Assembly: GCF_009834125.1 (NCBI RefSeq)
Contig: NZ_CP047146.1
Location: 3,465,501 to 3,529,500 of the forward strand
Direction of reading: 5' to 3'
DNA length: 64,000 bases
Source of the DNA: Streptomyces sp. GS7
GTDB lineage: Bacteria; Actinomycetota; Actinomycetes; Streptomycetales; Streptomycetaceae
Position 1 is the first letter of the stretch. Each line of letters opens with the position of its first letter. Both the position numbers and the translations under genes were made by a program. This document shows, one piece after another, positions 1 to 9,538 of the stretch. The notes beneath the pieces are model-generated. The model saw only the letters and a list, made by a program, of their open reading frames with translations, did no database searches and was not told the origin of the DNA.

Positions 1-827
1 CGCTGGGCAGCTGCCCGCCCCGCCCCCAGGTCCCGGAGGGGGACCGCCGGGGAGCCCAGCACCTCTTCACCGTGCCCGGCGAACTGTCCACCGCGGCCGA
101 GGAGTTGGCGGCGGAGCTGCGGGCCACCCCGTTCGTCGTCCTCTTCGCCGCCTTCCAGGCCGTGGTGCAGCGCTGGACCGGCCGGGAGGAGTTCCTGCTC
201 GGGACCGTCGCCGCCAACCGTGCGCACCCGGCCGTCGAAGGGCTGATCGGGTTCTTCGTGAACACCGTGCCGCTGGTCTGCCGGCCCGAGCCGGACCGGC
301 CGTTCGCGCGGCTGTGCACCGAGGTGCGCGGCGAGGCGTTCCGGTCGCTGTCCCATCAGCGGCTGCCGTACGAGCAGTTGGCGGCCGCGGCGGGCGCGGA
401 CCGCTTCCGTGAACCGGGCCCGCTGGTCAGCGTCGGCTTCGTCCTCCAGAACGCGCCCGCGCCGCGGCTCGGCGACCGGCCCCGGTTCGGCCCGCCCCGA
501 CTGCTGCCGACCGGCACCACCAAGCTCGATGTCACGCTCACGCTGGAGTACGGCGACGACGGGCTGCTCGGCACCGTCGAGTACGACCTCGACCGTTACG
601 GCGAGTCCACCGCCCGGCAGCTCGCCGGGAACTTCACCACGCTGCTCGCGGCGGCGGTCGCCGCTCCGGGTACCGCGCTGCGCGCGCTGCCCCTCACCGA
701 GCGGACCGCCGGCCGGCCGCCGGTGACCGTACTCGACGGCGGGCGGCGGGACCTGGCCGCGCACTACCGGCAGCGGATCGGCGCCGTGACCGGCGGCCGG
801 GACGTCTCACGAGAGGGAGAGGCATGA
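1..827 (+). CDS. NRPS subunit, C-terminal condensation domain (partial at 5' end)
   Basis: The frame is open to the window edge, so the start lies upstream. The 275 visible residues are the C-terminal lobe of a condensation domain, which joins a carrier-bound donor to an acceptor amine. Typical elements are present: the V-L-F-A-A-F helix, the IGFFVNT motif (C5) and HQRLPYEQL (C6), then SVGFVLQNAP. The catalytic HHxxxDG lies outside the window. About 65 residues follow the domain and no carrier domain is seen, so the subunit ends in C. Its stop overlaps the next start as ATGA (824-827), and that next gene opens directly with an A domain, so one C-A-T module is split over two proteins. C assignment is firm; upstream domains are unknown. 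Confidence 0.88.
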   Translation, partial: LGSCPPRPQVPEGDRRGAQHLFTVPGELSTAAEELAAELRATPFVVLFAAFQAVVQRWTGREEFLLGTVAANRAHPAVEGLIGFFVNTVPLVCRPEPDRPFARLCTEVRGEAFRSLSHQRLPYEQLAAAAGADRFREPGPLVSVGFVLQNAPAPRLGDRPRFGPPRLLPTGTTKLDVTLTLEYGDDGLLGTVEYDLDRYGESTARQLAGNFTTLLAAAVAAPGTALRALPLTERTAGRPPVTVLDGGRRDLAAHYRQRIGAVTGGRDVSREGEA

Positions 828-3800
828 GGAGTACACCGGCCGTGAACGGTCCGGGCGCAACCGCGGTGGAGCTGCTGGAGCTGCGGTTCGCCGCCGAGGA
901 GGCCGCCGACGGCGGTACCCGCACCGCGGTGCGCTGCGCCGGGGCCGACCTGAGCTGGCGGCAGCTGGACGACTGGTCGCGCCGGGTGGCCCGGCACCTG
1001 GTGGCGCACGGTGCGGGGCCCGGCGCCTTCGTGCCGGTGCTCGCCGCCCGCGGCGGGGCCCTGGTGGCGGGCTGGCTGGGCGTACTGCGCGCCGGAGCCG
1101 CGTTCGTACCGCTGGCGATGGACACCCCGCCGGCCCGCATCCGCTACGTCCTGGAGGAGACCGGGGCCGCCTCGGTGCTGGTGGACGAGGCGGGCGCGGA
1201 GCTGCTTCGCGGGCTGGACACCGCGGCAAAGCCGGTCGCGCTGGAGGAGATCCGGGCGCTGCGGCAGGCTCCGGCCTCCGGGGCCGCGATGGAGCCCCTC
1301 GACGCCGGGCGCCCCGGTCTGGAGGACCCGGCCGTGGTGATCTACACCTCCGGAACCACCGGGCGCCCCAAGGGCGTCCTGGTCCCGCACCGCGGTCTGC
1401 TCAACACCGCCCTGTGGTGGGCCGACGACTGCGCGCTGGACACCGCCGACCGGCTGCTGGTGACCGCGGGCACCGCCTTCGACCCCGCCGCCTTCAACGT
1501 CGTCCAAGGGCTGCTCGCCGGGGCCCGGATCGTCCTCGCCGACGATGTCGAACGCCGCGATCCGGCCGCGCTGCTGCGGCTGATCCACGGCCCGGAGGGC
1601 GCCACGGTGGCCGGTTCGGTCACCCCCAGCCTGCTGCACGCGATGCTCGAAGCGGCTGACGCGGCCGATGCCGACAGGGCGGGCCCGGGTGCCCCGTCCT
1701 CGCTGCGGGTCGTCTACTCCGGCGGCGAGGCGCTGCCGCGGTCCCTGGCCACCGCCTGCACCCGCCGGTGGGGCGCCGAGGTGCGCAACGTCTACGGCCC
1801 CGCCGAGGCGTCCTGCAACAGCACCCGCGCGGTGGCCGACCCCGGCGACGACCGTGCCCCGGCCATCGGCCGGCCGCTCCCCAACACCCGTGCCTACGTG
1901 CTGGGTCCGCACGGCGAGGAACTGCCCGCCGCGGTGCCCGGTGAGCTGTACGTCGCGGGCACCGGGGTGGCGCTCGGCTACCTCGGGCAGCCGGAGCGCA
2001 CCGCCGCGGCGTTCCTGCCCGACCCGTACGCACCGGCACCTGGCGCGCTGATGTACCGCACCGGCGACCGCGTACTGGTGCGCCCCGACGGCGAGTTGGA
2101 ATACCTGGGGCGCATCGACGACCAGGTGAAGATCCTCGGCAACCGGATCGAGCCGAACGAGGTCCGCACGCTCATCGAGGAGAACCCGGCCGTCGCGGCG
2201 GCCGCGGTCCACCCGGCCGGCTCCCCCGAGCGCCTGGTCGCCTACGTGGTCCTGGCCCCCGGCCGCGCCCCCACCCACGAGGAGGTCGTCCGCCCGCTGC
2301 TGAGCTGGCTGCCCGCGGCCGTGCTGCCCGCCGAGGTGCACGTGGTGGACGCGCTGCCGCGCACCGCCAACGACAAGGTCGACTTCGCGGCGCTGACGGC
2401 GCTGGTGGCGCGTGGCGGCCGGACGCTGCCGCGCGGCGAGCGCCACCCGGCGCAACTGACCCACACGCAGCGGCGGGTGGCCCACCTGATGGCCCAGACC
2501 CTGGCAGAAGCGGGCGCGGGCGGCGCGTCGCCGGACGGCACCGCGGCCGCCGAGGACGCCGGGGCGGGCGCCGCGATCCCCGCGGACGGGGACTTCTTCA
2601 CCCTGGGCGGGCACTCCCTGCTCGCCGTACGGATGCTGGCCGCCGTCGAACGGGAATGCGGAACCGCGGTCCCGCTGCGGGACTTCCTCGCCGATCCGAC
2701 GGTGGCCGGACTCGCCCGCTTCCTCGACCGGGCCCCCGGCGCGGCCCGGGAGGAGCACACCGCCGCGGACCCGCACGACGGCCGCTACCCGGCGTCCCCC
2801 GTACAGCAGCGGCTGTGGTTCATGGACCGGCTGCCCGCGCTCCGCGCGGCCTATCTCGCGCCCAGCGTCGTCGAGATCGACGGGCCGGTGGACCGCGCGC
2901 TGCTGCGCGACGCCTTCGCCGCCGTACTGGCCCGCCACCCCGGCCTGCGCTCCCGCTTCACGCTGGACGCCCGGGCGCGGCGCGTCCACTACCGGACCGA
3001 CGGCGGCCCGCCGGAGGTCGACCGGGTCGACGGCACGGCCTGGACCGACGGGGAACTGCGCGAGCATCTGGCGCGCGCGTGCTGGGCCCCCGTCGACCTC
3101 GCCCGGCAGGCCCCCGCGCACGGTGAGGTGATCGCCCTGGCCGGGCAGCGCACGGTGCTGCTGTACGCGGTGCACCACATCGTCACGGACGGCTGGTCGC
3201 TCGGCCTGGTCATGACCGAACTGGCGGACACCTACCGCACGTTGAGCGGTGGCGGGCGGCTCCCGGGCGACCTGCCGGACGCCCCGCACCCGGCCCGGCT
3301 CCCCGCCGCTCCGGCGGCGGACGGCGCGCCCGGCGCCCTGCTGGACGGGCTGCGCGGCGCGCCGACGGACATCGCCCTGCCGTACGACCGGCCGCGCCCG
3401 GCCGCGCAGAGCATCGAGGCGGACGTCCGCGAGACGCTGCTGCCGGCCGCGGACAGCGCCCGCATCCGGGAGATCGCCGCCGAACTGGGCTGCACGACCT
3501 TCATGACCGCGACCGCACTGCTGGCCGCGGTCCTGGCCCGGCGCGGCGGCCAGCGGGACTTCCTGTTCGCCTTCCCCTGGGCCGGCCGGGACGGCGCCCG
3601 GGCGGCCGGGACCGTCGGGATGTTCGTCAACACCCTGCTGGTACGGGCGGATCTGACCGGAGACCCGAGTTGGCGCACCCTGCTGACCCGGGTGCGGACC
3701 TCCGCGATGACCGCCTTCCGGCACGCGGACGCCCCGTTCGACGCGCTGGCCGCCGCACTGCACCCCGGCCGCGATCTGAGCCGGCCGCCGGTCACCCCTG

Positions 3801-4441
3801 TCTACGTCGACGCCCTGGACGAGGCGTCCCGTCCGCCCGATCTGGGCGCGGGTATCGCCACCCGCTACGCCCGGCCGCCTGCGCTCAGGCTCAAGTACGA
3901 GCTGGAGCTGACCGCCGCCGCCGGCGGCGACCGCATCGGCCTCCAGCTCACCTATGCCACCGCCCTCTTCGACGCCGACACCGTCGATGCGCTGCTCGGC
4001 GAACTGACCGCCGCCGCGGCCGACCTCACCACCGATCCGGAGGCTCCCGTGCTCACCGACGCACAGCAGAACACCACCCCGCACCCCGCAACCGCGCCCG
4101 AGGCGGCGGAGACCGGGCCCGACCCGGCCGCACTCGCCGAGCGGGTCGGCGCCGCCTGGCGGGAGGTGCTGGACGTCGACAGCGTCCCGTACGACGTCAA
4201 CTTCTTCGACGCGGGCGGCGATTCACTGCTGCTGATCGTCCTGCTGGACCAGCTGTCCGGGCTGACGGACCGCGAACTGGACGCCGCCGATCTCTTCCAG
4301 CACAGCACGGTGTTCGCCCAGGCGGCACTGCTCGCGGGCGGGCCGCGGAGCGCGGCGGCACCGGCCGCCGAGCGCTCCCCGGCCGCCGGACGCGTCCGGC
4401 TGCTCGGCCGGGAGCGGCGCGGCGGGGAGGTCCGGGCGTGA
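824..4441 (+). CDS. Nonribosomal peptide synthetase, A-T-C-T
   Basis: 1205 aa. Domains in order: adenylation (about 10-525), with the A3 loop YTSGTTGRPKG near 175, A5 NVYGPAEAS near 323, A7 YRTGD, A8 near 430 and A10 NDKVDF near 517 (the usual NGK is NDK, but the Lys is kept); carrier T1 with GGHSL, Ser598; condensation domain from about 654 with an intact HHIVTDG at 784-790; carrier T2 with GGDSL, Ser1134. The pocket segment after A4 reads FDPAAF, so the 236 position is Pro. Specificity is not predictable by eye. T2 has no A domain in cis, so it must be loaded in trans, most simply by the free-standing A enzyme at 7865. GTGA overlap with the next gene at 4438-4441 indicates translational coupling. 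Confidence 0.93.
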   Translation: MRSTPAVNGPGATAVELLELRFAAEEAADGGTRTAVRCAGADLSWRQLDDWSRRVARHLVAHGAGPGAFVPVLAARGGALVAGWLGVLRAGAAFVPLAMDTPPARIRYVLEETGAASVLVDEAGAELLRGLDTAAKPVALEEIRALRQAPASGAAMEPLDAGRPGLEDPAVVIYTSGTTGRPKGVLVPHRGLLNTALWWADDCALDTADRLLVTAGTAFDPAAFNVVQGLLAGARIVLADDVERRDPAALLRLIHGPEGATVAGSVTPSLLHAMLEAADAADADRAGPGAPSSLRVVYSGGEALPRSLATACTRRWGAEVRNVYGPAEASCNSTRAVADPGDDRAPAIGRPLPNTRAYVLGPHGEELPAAVPGELYVAGTGVALGYLGQPERTAAAFLPDPYAPAPGALMYRTGDRVLVRPDGELEYLGRIDDQVKILGNRIEPNEVRTLIEENPAVAAAAVHPAGSPERLVAYVVLAPGRAPTHEEVVRPLLSWLPAAVLPAEVHVVDALPRTANDKVDFAALTALVARGGRTLPRGERHPAQLTHTQRRVAHLMAQTLAEAGAGGASPDGTAAAEDAGAGAAIPADGDFFTLGGHSLLAVRMLAAVERECGTAVPLRDFLADPTVAGLARFLDRAPGAAREEHTAADPHDGRYPASPVQQRLWFMDRLPALRAAYLAPSVVEIDGPVDRALLRDAFAAVLARHPGLRSRFTLDARARRVHYRTDGGPPEVDRVDGTAWTDGELREHLARACWAPVDLARQAPAHGEVIALAGQRTVLLYAVHHIVTDGWSLGLVMTELADTYRTLSGGGRLPGDLPDAPHPARLPAAPAADGAPGALLDGLRGAPTDIALPYDRPRPAAQSIEADVRETLLPAADSARIREIAAELGCTTFMTATALLAAVLARRGGQRDFLFAFPWAGRDGARAAGTVGMFVNTLLVRADLTGDPSWRTLLTRVRTSAMTAFRHADAPFDALAAALHPGRDLSRPPVTPVYVDALDEASRPPDLGAGIATRYARPPALRLKYELELTAAAGGDRIGLQLTYATALFDADTVDALLGELTAAAADLTTDPEAPVLTDAQQNTTPHPATAPEAAETGPDPAALAERVGAAWREVLDVDSVPYDVNFFDAGGDSLLLIVLLDQLSGLTDRELDAADLFQHSTVFAQAALLAGGPRSAAAPAAERSPAAGRVRLLGRERRGGEVRA

Positions 4442-7400
4442 GCGACGATGCGGCGATCGCCGTCATCGGGGTCGGCTGCCGCTTCCCCGACGCCCGCGAC
4501 CACGCGGAGTTCCTGCGCAACATCGCCGAGGGCCGGGTGGCCTTCCGCGACCTGGACCGGTCCGCGCTGCTGGCCGCGGGGCTGACCGAGGAGACCCTGG
4601 ACGACCCGGCCTATGTGACGACGGCGGCCACGCTGCCCGGCGCGGAGGACTTCGCCGCGGAGTTCTTCGGCTACTCGCCCACCGAGGCGGAGGCCACCGA
4701 CCCCCAGCAGCGGATCTTCCTCGAAGTGTGCTGGCAGGCACTGGAGTCCGCTGGGCACGCGCCGAGCGGGGACCCCCTGATCACCGGCGTGTTCGCGGGC
4801 GGCAGCGCCGGCACCTACCTGGCCGCGCTCCAGGCCGCCCGGATGCGGACGGACGGCGTGCTGGGCGCGGTCGACGACGTGCTGCTGCACCTCGGCGGCC
4901 TCGGCGACTTCCTGCCGTCCCGGGTGGCGTACAAGCTGGGCCTGCGCGGACCGTCCGTCGGCGTGCAGACCGCCTGCTCGTCGTCGCTGACCGCGGTGCA
5001 CTACGCGGTGCTCAGCCTGCTGTCCGGAGAGTGCGACCTGGCGTTGGCCGGCGGCGCGGCGGTCAACGAGCCGGTGCTCGGCTACCGGCACCACCCCGGC
5101 GCGCTGGCTTCCCGGGACGGCCGGTGCCGGCCGTTCGACGCGCGGTCCACCGGTACGTCCTTCAGCTCGGGCGTAGGCGCCGTCGTGCTGCGCCGGCTCC
5201 GCGACGCGCTGGCGGACGGCGACCCGGTGCTCGCGGTGGTGCACGGCTCGGCGGTCGGCAACGACGGCTCCGCCCGCTCCGGCTTCACCGCGCCCAGCCC
5301 CGCCGGGCTGGCCGACGTGGTGGCCGCCGCACTCGACGTGGCCGGGGTCCGCGGCGACCAGCTGCGCTACGTCGAGGCGCACGGCTCCGGCACCCCCCTC
5401 GGCGACCAGATCGAACTGCGCGGTCTGACCGAGGGGTTGGGCGTCGCCCCGGGCGTCACCGGCTTCTGCGGTCTGGGCTCGGTCAAGGCCAACATCGGCC
5501 ACTGCGGACCGGCGGCCGGGATCGCCGGCCTCATCAAGGCCGTCGAGGTGGCCCGTACCGGCGTACTGCCCGCCCAGCCGCTCTTCGAGCGCCCGCGCAG
5601 CCCCGGCGTGCTGGCCGACAGCCCGTTCCGCATTCCGGTCGAGCCGGAGCGGATCGCCGGCGACGACCGCTACGTCCTGGTCAATTCGATGGGCCTGGGC
5701 GGCACCAACGCGACCGTGGTCATCGGCCCGCCGCCGCCTCCCGTCCGGCCCGCCGCGCCGGCCGGAGACCGGGTGCGGCTGCTGCTGTCGGCCCGGGGCG
5801 ACACCGAACTGGACCGGATGGCAGGGGAGTTGGCCGACGCACTGGAGCACGGCGCGGTCGCCGCCGCGGATGCCGCCCATACGCTGCGGGTCGGGCGGAC
5901 CGCCTTCGCGCGGCGCCGGGTGGTGTGCGCGGCCCCGGTGGACCTGCCCGCCGCGCTGCGCGCCCCCGCACCGGCGACCCCGCCCGCCCGGCGGGGCGTC
6001 CGGCTGGTCCTGCCCCCGGCCGGGCTGCCGGAGGGCGTACGCGAACGGCTGGCCGCGGCCTTCCGGGGGCGCGCCGAGTTCGTGACGGACCCGGAGGAGG
6101 GCGGTCCGGCGGACGACCGGTACGTCATCGCGGCCGAGGCGCTGTCCGCCGCTGCTACCGGCCCCCTCGGCAACGCAACCGGCAACCCCGCCGGAGACCG
6201 GCTCGACGACCGGCTCGACGAGGCGCTCGGCGCGGCCTGGCTGCACGGCGTCGACGTCGACTGGCAGGTGCCGGCCGCGGGCCGCGGGCGCCGGGTGCCG
6301 CTGCCCACCTACCCGTTCACCCGGCGCCGCTACTGGGCGCTGGACCGGCTGCCGCCGCTCGCCGCCCCGCTGGCGGCACCCGACGCCCGGCCGGAGCGGC
6401 GGCAGCGCGACGACCTGACAGCCGACCTCGTCGACCTCTGGCGGGAGATCTTCGGGATCCCCGACCTCGGTCCGGACCGCGCCTTCGGCGAGCTGGGCGG
6501 CGACTCGCTGACCGCCATGCGGATCGAGGCCGCCGTCCAGCGCCGCCACGGCGTGTCGGTCAACGTCCACCGGGCCGGCGGCGGCCAGGCCACCGCCGGG
6601 CGGATGGCGCAGATCGTCCGCGGGCTCCGGAGCCCCGGCACTCCGCAGGATCCGGCGGCGGCCCGGCCCGCACAGCCGGCCGACGGCCGCGAGGCCGATC
6701 CGCTGGATGCCGATCTGGCCCTGCCGCTGGGCGAGTTGGCGGCCGCCGACCGCACACCGGGCCCCGGCACGCTGCTCAGCGGCGACACCGGCGCACTGGA
6801 AACCACCCTGCTGCACGAGCTGCTGACACGGTCCGCCGCACCGGTGCACCGGCTGCTGCCGGTGCCCGACGAGGAGAGCGGCCGGGCGCTGCTCGCCGCG
6901 GCGGCGGCCCGGCTCGGCCTCCCGGAGCCCGACCCCGCCCGGGTCCGGATCGTCCCCGCCGAGCCGTCCGCGGTCGGCAAGGCGCTCCGCCGCCACCACG
7001 ACGCCGAACCGGCCGCCGGTATCGGACGGGTGGTGCACGCGACCACCGGCACCGGCCCGGGTCTCCCGTACGGGGAAGCCCGGCTGCACCGCGTCCTCCC
7101 GTTCGCCGACATCCTCGGCTGGATGCGCGAACAGGCCGTCCCGGACTGCACGTTGATCTCCCCGCTCGCCGCCTGCGCGCCCGCGCTCGGCGCCGAAGCG
7201 GTGATCGAGGAGAGCCGCGAGCAGCCGCTCGACCCGCGGCGCGGCGGCGCGGCGCAGGCCGCCTGGGTGGCCGAACGGCTCCTGGAGCGCGCCGAGCGGG
7301 ACGGTATGCGGGTACGGGTCTTCCGCACCGGGCTGCTCCTCGGGGCGCCGGGCGGCAGCACCGGGGACGCCCTCGCGCACCTCCTCATCGGCAGTGCGGC

Positions 7401-7872
7401 GGTCGGCCGGCATCCGCTGGACGATCAGCCGCTGCCGCTCACCCCGCTCCCGCTCGCGGCCCGCGCGATGGCCGAACTCCTGGCCGCGCCGGGCTCGGTG
7501 GGGCGCGCGTACCACCTGGTGGACGAGGAACCGCTGACCGTCCGCGCGCTCTTCGCCCGGCTCGCCGCGGCCGGCCTCGCCACCGAAGGCGTCCCCGTGC
7601 GCCGGTGGCAGCGCGCGGTCGCTCTGCGGGCCCTGGAGAGCGACCCCGACCCGCGGGCCCTGGACCCGCTCGCGCTCCGCACCCTGGCGGCGAGCGCCCC
7701 CGGCGCCGGCCGGATCCAGGCGCGCGCCTGGGGGGCCTGGCGCGACCGGCAGCCGGACGGCGAGCTGCCGGTCGGCGACCTCCTCCTGCACGGCCTGCGG
7801 CGCACCGCCGCCCACGACCCCGAGATCGCGGCGCTGCTCGCCGCCACCCTCACCGAGGACCGAGATGACTGA
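4438..7872 (+). CDS. AT-less PKS subunit: KS-T-degenerate thioester-reductase-like domain
   Basis: 1144 aa from the GTG at 4438, chosen because it overlaps the upstream stop (GTGA) and starts directly at the KS (AIAVIGVGCRFPD). The ketosynthase is complete: Cys180 in TACSSS, His315 in EAHGSGTP, His355 in NIGHCG. A KS-AT linker and the post-AT tail PLPTYPFTRRRYW follow, but no acyltransferase lies between them, so malonyl must come in trans. The carrier has GGDSL, Ser690. Residues about 775-1140 have the layout of an NRPS/PKS thioester reductase (extended SDR). The nucleotide loop is GDTGALE instead of GxTGxLG. The YxxxK site is replaced by A938-A-Q-A-A942, so both catalytic Tyr and Lys are missing. 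Reductive release is therefore unlikely from this domain. Confidence 0.9.
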   Translation: MSDDAAIAVIGVGCRFPDARDHAEFLRNIAEGRVAFRDLDRSALLAAGLTEETLDDPAYVTTAATLPGAEDFAAEFFGYSPTEAEATDPQQRIFLEVCWQALESAGHAPSGDPLITGVFAGGSAGTYLAALQAARMRTDGVLGAVDDVLLHLGGLGDFLPSRVAYKLGLRGPSVGVQTACSSSLTAVHYAVLSLLSGECDLALAGGAAVNEPVLGYRHHPGALASRDGRCRPFDARSTGTSFSSGVGAVVLRRLRDALADGDPVLAVVHGSAVGNDGSARSGFTAPSPAGLADVVAAALDVAGVRGDQLRYVEAHGSGTPLGDQIELRGLTEGLGVAPGVTGFCGLGSVKANIGHCGPAAGIAGLIKAVEVARTGVLPAQPLFERPRSPGVLADSPFRIPVEPERIAGDDRYVLVNSMGLGGTNATVVIGPPPPPVRPAAPAGDRVRLLLSARGDTELDRMAGELADALEHGAVAAADAAHTLRVGRTAFARRRVVCAAPVDLPAALRAPAPATPPARRGVRLVLPPAGLPEGVRERLAAAFRGRAEFVTDPEEGGPADDRYVIAAEALSAAATGPLGNATGNPAGDRLDDRLDEALGAAWLHGVDVDWQVPAAGRGRRVPLPTYPFTRRRYWALDRLPPLAAPLAAPDARPERRQRDDLTADLVDLWREIFGIPDLGPDRAFGELGGDSLTAMRIEAAVQRRHGVSVNVHRAGGGQATAGRMAQIVRGLRSPGTPQDPAAARPAQPADGREADPLDADLALPLGELAAADRTPGPGTLLSGDTGALETTLLHELLTRSAAPVHRLLPVPDEESGRALLAAAAARLGLPEPDPARVRIVPAEPSAVGKALRRHHDAEPAAGIGRVVHATTGTGPGLPYGEARLHRVLPFADILGWMREQAVPDCTLISPLAACAPALGAEAVIEESREQPLDPRRGGAAQAAWVAERLLERAERDGMRVRVFRTGLLLGAPGGSTGDALAHLLIGSAAVGRHPLDDQPLPLTPLPLAARAMAELLAAPGSVGRAYHLVDEEPLTVRALFARLAAAGLATEGVPVRRWQRAVALRALESDPDPRALDPLALRTLAASAPGAGRIQARAWGAWRDRQPDGELPVGDLLLHGLRRTAAHDPEIAALLAATLTEDRDD

Positions 7873-9457
7873 CCGCACCGACGACCGCACGCTGTACGAC
7901 TGGTTCACCCGCTCCGCCGACCGCTTCCCCGACGCGCCGGCCCTGGAGGTCGGGGACCGCACCCTCACCTACCGGCAGCTGCACGACTGCGCCACCGGGG
8001 TGGCCGCCCGGATCCTCGCGGCGCACGGCCGCCCGCCGCGGCGGATCGCGCTGCTCGCCTCGCGCAGCCTCACCGCGTTCGCCGGCTACCTGGCCGCGCT
8101 GCGGCTGGGAGCGGTGGTCACCCCGCTCAACCCGGCCTACCCGGCCCGCCGCAACCTGGGCGTGTACGAGCTGGCCGGCGCCGAGGTGCTCCTCACGGAC
8201 GAGGCGGGCTCCGCCCAACTACCCGACTTCGCGGAGCAGTTGGAGAGGTCGAGGCACACCGGTCTCACCCTGCCCGACGACGAGGCGGCGGCGTACGGCG
8301 GCACGGCGGCCACGCTGCCGGCGCCGCCCGCACCGGACACCGCCCCGGACGACATCGCCTACGTCCTGTTCACCTCGGGGTCCACCGGGCGGCCCAAGGG
8401 CGTGCCGATCCGGCACCGCAACCTCTCCCCGTACATCGCCCGCAACATCGCGCGCTTCGAGGTCGGGCCCGGCTGCCGGGTCTCGCACACCTTCGACCTG
8501 ACCTTCGACCCGTCCGTCTTCGACCTGTTCGTCACCTGGGGCGGTGGTGCCACACTGGTCGCGCCGGGCCGCACCGAGCTGCTGACACCGGTCGACTACC
8601 TCGTCGAGCGCGGCATCAGCCACTGGTTCTCGGTGCCCTCGCTCGTCTCGGTGGCGGCCGGGCTCGGCAATCTGCCCACCGGACTGGCCACCGGGCTGCG
8701 CTACGGCATCTTCATCGGCGAGCAGCTGACCTACCGCCAGGCCGCCGCCTGGCAGGAGGTGGCCCCGAACGCGGTCATCGAGAACGTCTACGGCCCGACC
8801 GAACTCACCGTCGCCTGCACCGAGTTCCGGCTGCCCGCCGACCCGGACGACTGGCCCGCCACCTCCAACGGCACCGTGCCGATCGGGCCCGTCTACGACT
8901 TCCTCGACACCCTGATCCTGGACGAGGACGGCCGCCCGGCCGCCGAGGGCGAACTGTGCGTCCGCGGCTCCCAGCGCTTCGACGGCTATCTGAACCCGGC
9001 GGACGACACCGGCCGCTTCCTCTCCTTCGACGGCGAGCGGGCCACACCGTACGACGGCCGCCACCCGCTCACCGCCGCCCACTACTACCGCACCGGCGAC
9101 CGGGTGCGGCACGAGGACGGCGCCCTGGTCCACCTGGGCCGGCTGGACAACCAGGTCAAGGTGCGCGGCTACCGCATCGAACTCGGCGAGATCGAGGCGG
9201 CGATGCGCAGGCACCCGGCCATGCGGGAAGCCGTGGTGGTCGCGGTGCCCGGCGACGGCGGCACCGAACTCGTCGGCTGCTACACGGGCGAGGAACTCAA
9301 GGCCACCGCCGCGATGCTCTGGCTGCGCAGGCACATCCCCGTCCACATGGTGCCGCGCCGCCTGGTCCATCTGGCCGAGCTGCCGCTCAACCCCAACGGG
9401 AAGATCGACCGCCCCGCGCTCCGGCAGCGGTTCGGCACCGCGGCCCCGGCCGCCTGA
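7865..9457 (+). CDS. Free-standing adenylation enzyme (amino acid-AMP ligase)
   Basis: 530 aa, a single ANL-family adenylation domain without carrier or condensation partner. Motifs: FTSGSTGRPKG (A3), FDPSVFDLF (A4), NVYGPTELT (A5), YRTGD (A7), GRLDNQVKVRGYRIELGEIE (A8) and NPNGKIDR with the catalytic Lys (A10). Its start lies 8 bp inside the end of the KS-T gene. The pocket begins D-P-x-x-F, like the A domain of the 824 NRPS, which may mean related substrates. The likely job is to load a carrier that has no A domain of its own; the T2 of the A-T-C-T subunit and the carrier of the KS subunit are the candidates. Function as an adenylating enzyme is firm; the target carrier is inference. Confidence 0.9.
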   Translation: MTDRTDDRTLYDWFTRSADRFPDAPALEVGDRTLTYRQLHDCATGVAARILAAHGRPPRRIALLASRSLTAFAGYLAALRLGAVVTPLNPAYPARRNLGVYELAGAEVLLTDEAGSAQLPDFAEQLERSRHTGLTLPDDEAAAYGGTAATLPAPPAPDTAPDDIAYVLFTSGSTGRPKGVPIRHRNLSPYIARNIARFEVGPGCRVSHTFDLTFDPSVFDLFVTWGGGATLVAPGRTELLTPVDYLVERGISHWFSVPSLVSVAAGLGNLPTGLATGLRYGIFIGEQLTYRQAAAWQEVAPNAVIENVYGPTELTVACTEFRLPADPDDWPATSNGTVPIGPVYDFLDTLILDEDGRPAAEGELCVRGSQRFDGYLNPADDTGRFLSFDGERATPYDGRHPLTAAHYYRTGDRVRHEDGALVHLGRLDNQVKVRGYRIELGEIEAAMRRHPAMREAVVVAVPGDGGTELVGCYTGEELKATAAMLWLRRHIPVHMVPRRLVHLAELPLNPNGKIDRPALRQRFGTAAPAA

Positions 9458-9538
9458 CCGCCCCGGAAGCAGCCCAACAGGCCGGGGGAGTCCGGCAGTC
9501 ACCCAAGTACCGGCAGACGCAGAAGGAGCAGCGAGACG

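Noticed and set aside
764..4084. Very long minus-strand open frame (1106 codons) opposite the NRPS
   Set aside because: It mirrors the NRPS codon pattern; Arg/Gly/Val-rich translation without domains, typical of antisense frames in high-GC genes.
3670..4437. Longer upstream start for the KS subunit
   Set aside because: That stretch is Arg/Pro-rich out-of-frame translation of the preceding NRPS; GTG at 4438 overlaps the stop and begins exactly at the KS.
3952..7968. 1338-codon minus-strand frame opposite the KS subunit
   Set aside because: Low-complexity Arg/Gly/Pro/Val translation with no motif; the + strand has intact KS catalytic residues.
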